Source: an uncultured Dokdonia sp.
Lineage (GTDB): Bacteria > Bacteroidota > Bacteroidia > Flavobacteriales > Flavobacteriaceae
DNA length: 64,000 bases
NCBI RefSeq assembly: GCF_947496725.1
Contig: NZ_CANMDS010000001.1
Coordinates: forward strand, 434,001-498,000
Direction: 5' to 3'
A model generated the notes under the pieces. That model had not been told where the DNA came from, ran no database searches, and saw only the letters and a list, made by a program, of their open reading frames with translations. How positions within the stretch are numbered: the stretch's first letter is position 1; every line of letters starts with the position of its first letter. Made by a program: the position numbers and the translations under genes. Positions 43,400 to 50,705 of the stretch are shown here, piece after piece.

Positions 43400-44446
43400 T
43401 TACTCTACACTCTGTAAGCCATCTACATCAAGTAGCCTGATATTACGCCCCTCTATGGCTATGAGTCCGTCTTTTTTAAATCCAGACAGCGTTCTTATTA
43501 AACTCTCTGTAGCAATACCTGCAACACTTGCGAGATCATTTCTCGCTATTTTTATCCCTTCTTGTGGCGTTTTATTAAGAATTTCTGCGAACTGTAAAAT
43601 AGTTTGAGCCGTTTTTTTGCGCACAGAGCTATATGCCATTTGTAAAAGCTGGTCTTTAATATCTGCAAGATTATCTGTGAGGAGCTCCATAAGCTCTAAT
43701 GAGACATTTTTACTTTTTTCTAGAATGGCTTTGAGCTCTTTTTTACTCACTCCTACTACTGTCACTTCCTCCATTGCTGTGGCAGACTCTTGATATGCAA
43801 GGTTATCTAAAAATGAAGTAAAGCCTAAAAAATCATCTGCCTTAAAGAGAGCCGTAATAAGTTCTTTACCACTCTCATCCATTTTATGGGTCTTTACTAT
43901 GCCCTTGAGTATGAGGTATACCATATTAGAATGTCCCCCTTCTTTATAGATTTCTTCACCCTTCTTAAATGTAAACTCCTCACCCTCATCATCAAAAAAA
44001 TTCTTGAGCTCATTAAGACTTCTCAGTGACTCATCATTTGCAGTTTGAGATTGCTCCTTAGTTTTTGCATTAAGTATAGTAGCTTTTGCTATACGGCTCT
44101 CTATAGCGCTTATTAATTCTTCCTCCTCAAAAGGTTTGGTGAGATAATCATCTGCACCCATATCCATTCCTTTTCTTATTTCCTTGTGCTCAGTTTTGGC
44201 AGAGAGAAATATGAATGGAATGTGGCTTGTAGTAGTATCACTAGAGAGTGCCTCTAACACGCCATAACCATCTACCTCTGGCATCATAATATCACAGACA
44301 ATCACATCTGGTGGTGATGACTTTGCATACTCAATACCCACACGGCCATTGGGCGCAGCTGTTACATCATAATTTGATAACTCAAGCAGCTCTGCTGTGT
44401 TTTCGCGTAAAGCGGCATCATCTTCTATAATAAGTACTCTTTTCAT
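43400..44446 (-). CDS. Response regulator with Crp/Fnr output domain (FixJ/FixK-like fusion)
   Basis: 348 aa. REC domain 1-120 with acidic pocket E8/D9/D10 region, phospho-acceptor D52 and K104. After a linker, a cyclic-nucleotide-type jelly roll covers about 145-260, a dimer helix about 260-290 and a winged helix 298-342. The recognition helix TESLIRTLSGFKK has E314 and R318, the E-x3-R pair that reads TGA/TCA half-sites in FNR proteins. There is no N-terminal Cys cluster, so oxygen must be sensed elsewhere, presumably by the PAS kinase gene 4 bp away. The likely master regulator of the twelve operators in this region; this link is inferred. Confidence 0.9.
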   Translation of the reverse strand: MKRVLIIEDDAALRENTAELLELSNYDVTAAPNGRVGIEYAKSSPPDVIVCDIMMPEVDGYGVLEALSSDTTTSHIPFIFLSAKTEHKEIRKGMDMGADDYLTKPFEEEELISAIESRIAKATILNAKTKEQSQTANDESLRSLNELKNFFDDEGEEFTFKKGEEIYKEGGHSNMVYLILKGIVKTHKMDESGKELITALFKADDFLGFTSFLDNLAYQESATAMEEVTVVGVSKKELKAILEKSKNVSLELMELLTDNLADIKDQLLQMAYSSVRKKTAQTILQFAEILNKTPQEGIKIARNDLASVAGIATESLIRTLSGFKKDGLIAIEGRNIRLLDVDGLQSVE

Positions 44447-44450
44447 AAAA

Positions 44451-45680
44451 TCAGTTTTGAGTGGTAGGTATCATAATGGTAAAGGTAGAACCTTGATTTA
44501 AAATACTTTTAAAGGTAAGGCTACCTCCCAGGTTTTCTATATGGCTTTTTACAATATTAAGCCCTATACCTGTACCCGCATTAAGTAATGCATTTTCTGC
44601 TCTAAAATAACGGTTGAATATAAACTTTTGTTCGTGCTCTGGTATTCCTATTCCTTGATCTCTTATAGTTATAAAAAGTTGCTTTTCGTCCTGTTGTATA
44701 TCTATATAGACGTTTGTGTTTTCTCCAGAATATTTTACAGCATTATGGACCAGATTTGTAAGAGCAAGTTCTAGTATTTTTTCATCAAACTCAATCACAA
44801 TATCATCTGCCTCTTTTGGGTAATGTATTTGCTGTCCATCTTTAAGGTGCATATTTGCATCATAAATCACCTCGCTTAGCACTTTACTTAAGTAAACTTC
44901 TGTAAACTTATAGTTAGTTTTACCAGTATCTAATCGCTCTACAGATAAGAAATCATCAATTATAGTATTAAGATATTTAACCTTACTCTTTATAATATTG
45001 AGATGTTTTTCTCTCTTGTCTTGCTGGTCTTCTCTTGTATATTTTCCAGCTAGTGTGGCAGAGGTAAGTATACCGCTTATAGGGGTTTTGAACTCGTGAG
45101 ACACTAGCGATAAAAACTTAGTCTTAAGCTCATTAAGCTCTTTCTCTTTTTGAAGTGCTTCTTTTGCATTATTCTCTGCTTCTACTCGCAGTTGCACCTC
45201 ATCTTTAAGCTTATTTACCGCTTCTCTAAGAGATTCTGTTCTTGCAGAAATTTTTTCTTCTAGGGTGCTATTAAGGTTTAAGATTTGCGCCTCTTGTGAT
45301 TTACGTACTGTAATATCTGTAACCAGAGCCATCACATATTGCTTATCGTGTAGTACAAATGGATTGAGTCCAGCCTCTACAGGGATTTGTGATCCATCTT
45401 TACGCAAGCCGTATAAGTCTCTCCCAGTACCCATCTCGCGCTTGTCACTATGGTCCATAAATTTTTTAAAATGACCACCGTGAGAACCGTGATAACGCAT
45501 AGGTATAAGAGTCTCAAGCTTGCTACCTTCTAGCTCATTTGACTCATACCCAAAAATAGTTCTAGCAGACTCATTTGTAGCGACTATAATCTGGGAAGAA
45601 TCTACAACCACAATTCCCTCTGAAGCACCTTCAAATAGAATAAAAAATGCCTCTTCTATACTCTCTTCTAAAAATTTCAT
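44451..45680 (-). CDS. PAS-domain histidine kinase, FixL-like
   Basis: 409 aa, soluble. The PAS domain (about 10-125) aligns with the FixL haem PAS: H67 stands seven residues after the LIP motif, as does FixL H200 after LMP, and R87 follows 20 residues later, as FixL R220. A generic sensory PAS shares part of this pattern, so haem binding is only likely. A coiled linker (130-185) leads to HisKA with the phospho-His in SLVSHEFKTP (H195), then an HATPase with LVHNAVKYSG (N box), DQGIGIP and GTGIGLNIV. It sits 4 bp from the REC-Crp gene and is surely its partner. Sensor for oxygen or redox is inferred. Confidence 0.9.
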   Translation of the reverse strand: MKFLEESIEEAFFILFEGASEGIVVVDSSQIIVATNESARTIFGYESNELEGSKLETLIPMRYHGSHGGHFKKFMDHSDKREMGTGRDLYGLRKDGSQIPVEAGLNPFVLHDKQYVMALVTDITVRKSQEAQILNLNSTLEEKISARTESLREAVNKLKDEVQLRVEAENNAKEALQKEKELNELKTKFLSLVSHEFKTPISGILTSATLAGKYTREDQQDKREKHLNIIKSKVKYLNTIIDDFLSVERLDTGKTNYKFTEVYLSKVLSEVIYDANMHLKDGQQIHYPKEADDIVIEFDEKILELALTNLVHNAVKYSGENTNVYIDIQQDEKQLFITIRDQGIGIPEHEQKFIFNRYFRAENALLNAGTGIGLNIVKSHIENLGGSLTFKSILNQGSTFTIMIPTTQN

Positions 45681-45750
45681 AAACTAAAAATACAACTATT
45701 ACAGCAATCACCTATTCCCTATTTAAATACTTCATAAAAGTCTTTGTAAA

Positions 45751-45793
45751 TGACATATATCATAGTTAAAAATTAATGTCAAAAGTATTTTTA
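45751..45793 (+). promoter_or_regulatory. FNR-type operator plus -7 box for the TerB-like gene
   Basis: TGACATATATCA at 45751-45762 and TATTTTTA at 45786-45793, 23 bp apart, 18 bp before the ATG at 45812. It lies in the gap to the kinase gene, for which no such -7 box is seen on the other strand. Confidence 0.83.
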
Positions 45794-45811
45794 ACATTTA
45801 AAACTAACACT

Positions 45812-46222
45812 ATGGAAATTACTAATAATAAAGATGTTACTTTCTATCATAACCTAGGCAAACTTTTTTATGCCATCGCTGCAGCAGATAAGGTTGTACG
45901 AGATGAAGAGTTTTCTAGGTTGCAATATTGCGTTTTAAATTACTGGTTAGAAATAGATGATTTACAAGATGCTTTTGGGGCAGATGCGGCATATCTCATC
46001 GAGATTGTATTTGAAGGAGTCGAAGCTTTTAATGAAGACCCTCAAAAAATGTTCAGTGACTTTCTAGATTATAAAAATGAGCATCCTCATTTTTTTACCA
46101 TTGAGATTAAAAATATCATTTTACAAACAGCTTGGACCATAGGGCGTGCATTTTCTGGTCTAAATAAATCAGAACTCATAATGCTAGGTAAGTTAGAACT
46201 AGTTCTTAGTGAGGCTGCTTGA
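45812..46222 (+). CDS. TerB-like helical protein of the regulon
   Basis: 136 aa from the ATG at 45812 (MEITNNKDVTFYHNLGKLFY). An upstream in-frame ATG at 45776 is ruled out because the -7 box (45786-45793) lies inside that reading. All-helical; the FYAIAAADKVVRDEEFSRLQ stretch resembles the TerB fold (helix, acidic turn, helix), which binds metal in tellurite-resistance proteins. No Cys or His cluster. Function unknown; induced with the low-oxygen genes if the promoter works as proposed. Confidence 0.7.
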   Translation: MEITNNKDVTFYHNLGKLFYAIAAADKVVRDEEFSRLQYCVLNYWLEIDDLQDAFGADAAYLIEIVFEGVEAFNEDPQKMFSDFLDYKNEHPHFFTIEIKNIILQTAWTIGRAFSGLNKSELIMLGKLELVLSEAA

Positions 46223-46266
46223 AGTTAAATAGATTTTTTTTCTAATTCTTACCAAATGAGTTTACA

Positions 46267-46282
46267 CGCTTTCGCGAAAGCG
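46267..46282. repeat. Iterated palindrome, copy 13
   Basis: CGCTTTCGCGAAAGCG between the TerB-like gene and the DinB-like gene, 44 bp after the former's stop. Confidence 0.9.
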
Positions 46283-46308
46283 TTATCAAAATAAAAATAA
46301 ATCTTGCT

Positions 46309-46764
46309 ATGGATACAAAAACACAACTCCTATATGAGTTATGGCTGGAAGCTCGCTCGAGACTTGAAGAAAAAATAAATTATATAACCCCAGAAGATCT
46401 TACAAAGACCTTAGCTCCCTCAAAAAATTCTATTGGTTTTTTATTGCGCCATATAGCAGAGGTAGAACTGCTGTTTGCAAAAAACGTTTTTGGTGCAAGT
46501 AGCATAAAAATTATTGCAAAAACAGTTATTGCAAAACGTGACACAGGTGAGTGGACAAACCTTGAAAGTATCACAAATTTACTAGCACAAGCAAGGTATG
46601 ATCTTGGTGCTATTATAGAATCTCAAACCGAAGAAGACTGGGAGGCAGAGATTGAAACTACTGAGTTTGGTATCAAAACAAAGGCAGAAGCACTGGGTCG
46701 CATTGTATCTCATACGGCTTATCACGCCGGGCAAATAGGTATCATTAAGAAATATGGAATCTAA
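46309..46764 (+). CDS. DinB-family protein
   Basis: 151 aa four-helix protein: LLRHIAEVELLFAKNV around 43-58 and SHTAYHAGQIGIIKKYG at the C-terminus provide the three His typical of the DinB/YfiT-like metal site (H46, then H and H of SHTAYH). Members include thiol transferases that use mycothiol or bacillithiol; the substrate here is unknown. No FNR-type operator upstream. Confidence 0.85.
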   Translation: MDTKTQLLYELWLEARSRLEEKINYITPEDLTKTLAPSKNSIGFLLRHIAEVELLFAKNVFGASSIKIIAKTVIAKRDTGEWTNLESITNLLAQARYDLGAIIESQTEEDWEAEIETTEFGIKTKAEALGRIVSHTAYHAGQIGIIKKYGI

Positions 46765-46865
46765 TTACACAAAGAATTAATTACAATTAGAAACCTTAAG
46801 ACACTTTTACTTAAATGGTCAATATAGCTCCCTATTGAGCATAGAGCTATTAATTATATCAAAAT

Positions 46866-46891
46866 CTAAAAAGGCTCTCGATTGAGAGCCT
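46866..46891. terminator. Terminator, probably shared by convergent genes
   Basis: Stem AAGGCTCTC/GAGAGCCTT with a four-base loop, A-run on the left and T-rich on the right; serves the Usp-7 gene (minus) and perhaps DinB (plus). Confidence 0.8.
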
Positions 46892-46920
46892 TCCTTTTTG
46901 TTTGAATAGATAATTTACAA

Positions 46921-47757
46921 TTACATTTTAAACGTAAACACTGGCATTTTAGAGTGATTAACTAACGCCTCTGCAACGCTACCTCTAAAAAAGTGCGACA
47001 AGCCCTTACGACCGTGGGTAGGCATTGCAAGTGCATCTGCATTAACCTTTTGAGCATATTCATAAAGCCCACTCTCAATAGTATAACCATTAATAATAAC
47101 AAGGTCTTCTTGATGTAACGGTTTACCGAACTCTGCTAGACGCATAAAAGATGTCATATCTTCTTCTATCTCTTTAGAGCTTCTAAAACGATCTGCAGGT
47201 AGATTTACATATACCAGGTGTACCCTTGCTCCTAGCTTTTCAAATAATGGGATAGCTTCTCTATATGCTGTCACATTTTCTGTTTTAAAATCGCAAGCAA
47301 ACACTATATTTTGTGGTATGTACTCCCCTGCTCTATCTTTTATTACCAGCACAGGTATTTCTGAGCTTCTTACTACTTTTTCTGTGTTTGATCCTACAAA
47401 CTCTTCTCGCAATCCCTTTGCTCCGTGTGAACCCATAATGATGAGATCTATCTCCTGCTCTTTTGCAAGTTTATTTACTTCTTCAAAAATCTTATAATTT
47501 TGAACAACCTCTGTGACCTTTACCCCCTCCATATAAGGTTTATCAAGAAAGGTTTGAAACTGCTTTTCGGCTAGTTTCATATGGTACACTCCTTGAGCAA
47601 TATTATCACCTTCACTGTGAGTGAGTACCGCATCAGATAGGCCCATCATATGAAGAACTAAAATCTCTGCATTGTACGCTTTCGCGAAAGCGGAAGCCGT
47701 CTCAAGTGCATTTTCTGACTGTGTTGAAAAATCAACGGGAACTAAAATCTTTTTCAT
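46921..47757 (-). CDS. Tandem universal stress protein (Usp-7), canonical ATP motif
   Basis: 278 aa, two UspA domains. KKILVPVDFSTQSENAL and the full motif GSHGAKGLREEFVGS in the first; the second has AMPTHGRKGLSHFFRGS, so both domains keep the motif (the best preserved of the eight). Its start overlaps the end of the hibernation factor gene by one base, so it is translated together with it. A palindrome copy in the first domain encodes AFAKA. Confidence 0.9.
   Translation of the reverse strand: MKKILVPVDFSTQSENALETASAFAKAYNAEILVLHMMGLSDAVLTHSEGDNIAQGVYHMKLAEKQFQTFLDKPYMEGVKVTEVVQNYKIFEEVNKLAKEQEIDLIIMGSHGAKGLREEFVGSNTEKVVRSSEIPVLVIKDRAGEYIPQNIVFACDFKTENVTAYREAIPLFEKLGARVHLVYVNLPADRFRSSKEIEEDMTSFMRLAEFGKPLHQEDLVIINGYTIESGLYEYAQKVNADALAMPTHGRKGLSHFFRGSVAEALVNHSKMPVFTFKM
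47677..47692. repeat. Iterated palindrome, copy 14 (intragenic)
   Basis: CGCTTTCGCGAAAGCG within Usp-7, read as SAFAKAYN. Confidence 0.9.
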
Positions 47758-48068
47758 TATGAGCTTATTTTTTGGTTAGTAAATTGTGCTTTGCGTTTTT
47801 TGAGCTGCACATCCAGATCTGAAATGGTTTCCTTTACAGCCATCTCAAAATTTTTCTCTTGTGATTGAGCAAATATGGTTGGGCCAGGTAGACTAAGCTC
47901 TATCTCACAGATAGCGTTATGGTGTGTTTGCCCAGTTTCTTTTTTGATAAAAACATTTGCCTTTATGAGCCAGTCATACCTCTTAAAAAGTTTGACTAGT
48001 TTATCTTCTATATATGTCGTGAGTGCTTCACTGCTATCTATCTTAACATATGCTATCTGTACATCCAT
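47757..48068 (-). CDS. Ribosome hibernation promoting factor (HPF/RaiA, short form)
   Basis: 103 aa, with the beta-alpha-beta-beta-beta-alpha layout: EALTTYIEDKLVKLFKRYD, AICEIELSLPG and MAVKETISDLDVQLKKRKAQF, all characteristic of HPF. It lies upstream of Usp-7 in one unit with an FNR-type promoter, linking ribosome hibernation to low oxygen. Length matches the short HPF type, not the long dimer-forming form. Confidence 0.9.
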   Translation of the reverse strand: MDVQIAYVKIDSSEALTTYIEDKLVKLFKRYDWLIKANVFIKKETGQTHHNAICEIELSLPGPTIFAQSQEKNFEMAVKETISDLDVQLKKRKAQFTNQKISS

Positions 48069-48096
48069 ATTTACTTATTTTTAAAAGATTATGAGT

Positions 48097-48139
48097 TAAA
48101 AGTACGGCTCATTTATAAGGTATAATATGATATATATCA
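48097..48139 (-). promoter_or_regulatory. FNR-type operator plus -7 box for HPF-Usp-7
   Basis: TGATATATATCA at 48128-48139 and TACTTTTA (minus, 48104 to 48097), 23 bp apart, 28 bp before the ATG. Confidence 0.83.
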
Positions 48140-48140
48140 G

Positions 48141-48737
48141 CTACAATGATCTTCTTATAGCTACTGTAATGGCGATTGTATTAAACGATAATAAGTCATT
48201 TCCAGAGGTAACATCTATGCGGTGAGAAGAACTACTGTATCTTAACTCTGGTAGTATGGACCAATGCCCCAGACTCTTTATACTCATACCTAAACCTACT
48301 TGCGTACCTATGGCATTTTTTGACTCGAAATTTGCAGTTTCAATAACGCTACTAGAAGCAACATTTGAGTAGGTTAATCCTGTCCTTACATAAAACAAAT
48401 GCTTCTGCTTCTCTATAATTTTAAAATTGAAAAGTGCACCTAAGACAACCCCCTTTTGAGTATATTCTATATCTTCTTCATTGCGAGACTCATCGGTATC
48501 AAAACGATTCCATAATACACCTGCATATACATCTGTACGATTACTTACATTATAGACACCAGCGAGTTCTATACCATTACCTATACGTAAGTTTTGATCT
48601 AGTACTGTGCGTGTAGGAAAATGAAGTGTAGGACGTAACTCTACATTATATTGTTGCCCATAGGTTTTTAATACAGTAAGACTACACAGTATCAAAAAAC
48701 CAATTTTTATAACGAGACGATGGCGTGATATTTTCAT
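48141..48737 (-). CDS. Small outer-membrane beta-barrel protein
   Basis: 198 aa from the ATG at 48737 (MKISRHRLVIKIGFLILCSL) with a signal peptide to about 28 (TYGQ). The remaining alternating aromatic strands (YNVELRPTLHF, RTDVYAGVLWNRF, GVVLGALFNFKI, HLFYVRTGLTYS, WSILPELRYSS) and a short C-terminal strand (AITVAIRRSL) form an 8-strand-type barrel. The ATG at 48770 falls outside because the -7 box is at 48741-48748. Induced with the regulon by promoter logic; substrate unknown. Confidence 0.8.
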   Translation of the reverse strand: MKISRHRLVIKIGFLILCSLTVLKTYGQQYNVELRPTLHFPTRTVLDQNLRIGNGIELAGVYNVSNRTDVYAGVLWNRFDTDESRNEEDIEYTQKGVVLGALFNFKIIEKQKHLFYVRTGLTYSNVASSSVIETANFESKNAIGTQVGLGMSIKSLGHWSILPELRYSSSSHRIDVTSGNDLLSFNTIAITVAIRRSL

Positions 48738-48740
48738 ACT

Positions 48741-48783
48741 CAAATCTATATGGTGTCGCTTAATAAGCAAATGATATTTATCA
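48741..48783 (-). promoter_or_regulatory. FNR-type operator plus -7 box for the barrel protein
   Basis: TGATATTTATCA at 48772-48783 and a perfect TAGATTTG (minus, 48748 to 48741), 23 bp apart. It fixes the gene start. On the plus strand toward the patatin gene the nearest TAnnTTTA is off by 3 bp. Confidence 0.83.
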
Positions 48784-48856
48784 TAATCAAGATCCCTCCA
48801 CTGGCCTTATAATTTTAACCATAATCTACTATCTTGCATACTCAATCCCATATGTT

Positions 48857-49615
48857 ATGAAAATAGGACTTGCACTATCTGGAGGCGGTATAAAAGGAGT
48901 TGCTCACGTAGGATTACTCAAGGCTCTAGATGAATATAACATCAAACCTTCTTATGTTACGGGCACAAGTGCTGGCGCCATTGTAGGCGGACTTTATGCT
49001 GCAGGTTATGACTGGGAGACAATTTTAAACTTTTTTAGAAACACATCTATTTTTAAACTAAGTAGATATGCTCGCAGTAAACCCGGAATACTAGATTCCT
49101 TAAAATTTGCAAATGATCTAGCTGCATTTTTTCCAGATGATCGTTTTGAGGCTTTAAAGCTCCCATTATCCATAACAGCAACCACCGTTGTGAGTGGTGA
49201 GCAACATATTTTTAATAGTGGTAGCCTCATTAAACCTATTATTGCATCGGCATCTTTTCCTGGAGTGTTTACTCCTATAGATATAGATGGGACTCTATAC
49301 TTTGACGGCGGGGTGATAGATGATTTTCCCGTGGAGCCTTTAATAAATAATTGCAACCGTATTATAGGTAGTTATGTAAACCCTCTCAGTGCTATAAATA
49401 TCACTTCCTTAAAACATTCTTACCAAGTTCTTAATAGAGCTTATGAGATTAATTTACACCATCGTATTAAGAATAAATTTACTATGTGTGATATCCTTGT
49501 TTGCCCAGATGAGCTCTCTAAGTTTGGCACTTTTAGTATGCGCAATGTTGAGCGTATTTTTCAAATAGGTTATGAGTCTGCTTGCAAGGAGCTTGAGAAG
49601 CATTACAAATTATAA
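48857..49615 (+). CDS. Patatin-like phospholipase
   Basis: 252 aa. GGGIKG oxyanion loop (9-14), GTSAG with nucleophile S38 and the DGG motif with catalytic D150. It hydrolyses acyl esters of phospholipids. No signal peptide, so it is intracellular. It lies between Usp genes, with the operator of the barrel gene 79 bp upstream. Confidence 0.92.
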   Translation: MKIGLALSGGGIKGVAHVGLLKALDEYNIKPSYVTGTSAGAIVGGLYAAGYDWETILNFFRNTSIFKLSRYARSKPGILDSLKFANDLAAFFPDDRFEALKLPLSITATTVVSGEQHIFNSGSLIKPIIASASFPGVFTPIDIDGTLYFDGGVIDDFPVEPLINNCNRIIGSYVNPLSAINITSLKHSYQVLNRAYEINLHHRIKNKFTMCDILVCPDELSKFGTFSMRNVERIFQIGYESACKELEKHYKL

Positions 49616-49651
49616 TAAGACCACTCTTAAGGGCTTAATGGTTGTTATTAC

Positions 49652-49665
49652 GCTTTCGCGAAAGC
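49652..49665. repeat. Iterated palindrome, copy 15
   Basis: GCTTTCGCGAAAGC between the convergent stops of the patatin gene (49615) and Usp-8 (49682). Confidence 0.9.
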
Positions 49666-49681
49666 ATAATTTATCCATCTA

Positions 49682-50530
49682 CTACTTCTCACAGTCTCGT
49701 AAAATAAACACTGGTAAACTAGAGGAATTTACAATGTCACTTAAGTGCGAGTTTGAAAAAACACGTTCTAAAAAGGTTTGCTTTTTTACAGAAATCACTT
49801 GCATCTGCACGTCATTTTTTTCTACAAATTCATCAATCTCATTTATAGGTTGCTCTGTCGAGAGTATGTGATAATCTAGCGGTACGCGAGGATATAAACT
49901 CTTTATTTCCTCCTCTTCTGCATCACACTCTATGGGGTGCATCTCTAAAGCAAAGGTTAATCTAAGCACGCTTACCTTAGGTTTATACTTTAGTATAAGC
50001 TCATCAAATAGATCCTTACCACAAGTGTCAAAAGAGTCATCATAGTCTAGGAGGTATTGAACTCGCTTAGGTACTTCATAAGTATAATGTTCTGGCACGA
50101 CAAGCACAGAGCAGTCTGATGTATGTATCACACGTAAGGTGTGTGAGCTAAAAATTGCTTCCATAACGCCCGTATTACCATCTGTACCACATACCACGAC
50201 ATCTATCTTATAATTTAGCACGGCTTGAGAAATAGCATCTGTAAAGATGTCATAATCTACGTGACTCTTAAAGGTGTACGTCCCGTTGCTATAAATACTA
50301 GTGTATTTTATTATGAGCGATGCTAGGTCACTGCGATTATCTTCTAGTAAGGCATTATCTACACTACTTTTTGAGCTGGCAACCATAAGGTCATCCATAG
50401 TAAAGTCCCAAGCTTTCTGAATACTTAATAAATGAAAGGTGCACTCTTGACCTTTAAAATACTTAAAGGCATATTGATGTGCATTTTCAGACTTGGCTGT
50501 AAAATCTGTAAGGAGGAGGATATTTTTCAT
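49682..50530 (-). CDS. Tandem universal stress protein (Usp-8)
   Basis: 282 aa, two UspA domains; KNILLLTDFTAKSENAH starts the first. The ATP loop is GTDGNTGVMEAIFSS, with Ser for the last Gly, so binding may be weakened. The second half is divergent (EEEIKSLYPRVPLDYHIL). Single gene with its own operator and promoter. Confidence 0.87.
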   Translation of the reverse strand: MKNILLLTDFTAKSENAHQYAFKYFKGQECTFHLLSIQKAWDFTMDDLMVASSKSSVDNALLEDNRSDLASLIIKYTSIYSNGTYTFKSHVDYDIFTDAISQAVLNYKIDVVVCGTDGNTGVMEAIFSSHTLRVIHTSDCSVLVVPEHYTYEVPKRVQYLLDYDDSFDTCGKDLFDELILKYKPKVSVLRLTFALEMHPIECDAEEEEIKSLYPRVPLDYHILSTEQPINEIDEFVEKNDVQMQVISVKKQTFLERVFSNSHLSDIVNSSSLPVFILRDCEK

Positions 50531-50549
50531 AGCACCTATTTTAGTTACC

Positions 50550-50592
50550 TAAAACTAATAGGTTTTATTTGCTATAACTATGACATATGTCA
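50550..50592 (-). promoter_or_regulatory. FNR-type operator plus -7 box for Usp-8
   Basis: TGACATATGTCA at 50581-50592 (a perfect palindrome) and TAGTTTTA (minus, 50557 to 50550), 23 bp apart, 19 bp before the ATG. Confidence 0.86.
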
Positions 50593-50655
50593 GCCTTTGT
50601 GAGCTATGTAATTTTATCTCAACTTTTTTTGACAAGAAACTTTTGAGCTAAGTTT

Positions 50656-50669
50656 GCTTTCGCGAAAGC
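50656..50669. repeat. Iterated palindrome, copy 16
   Basis: GCTTTCGCGAAAGC, 36 bp after the stop of the haloperoxidase-like gene and upstream of the Usp-8 operator. Confidence 0.9.
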
Positions 50670-50705
50670 GTACTCAGACATCTTTTTATAACAACAGCTA
50701 TACAA

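Noticed and set aside
44401-44416. TTTCGCGTAAAGCG in the regulator gene as a palindrome copy
   Set aside because: It is not a palindrome and lacks the central symmetry; counted as chance resemblance.
45680-45762. The operator at 45751 as also driving the kinase gene
   Set aside because: On the minus strand no TAnnTTTG-type box lies at the 23-bp position, unlike every assigned promoter; autoregulation is therefore not claimed.
45776-45811. Upstream ATG at 45776 for the TerB-like gene (likewise 42466 for Usp-5 and 48770 for the barrel protein)
   Set aside because: In each case the predicted -7 box overlaps or lies downstream of that ATG, so it would not be on the transcript; the downstream ATG also gives a better N-terminus.
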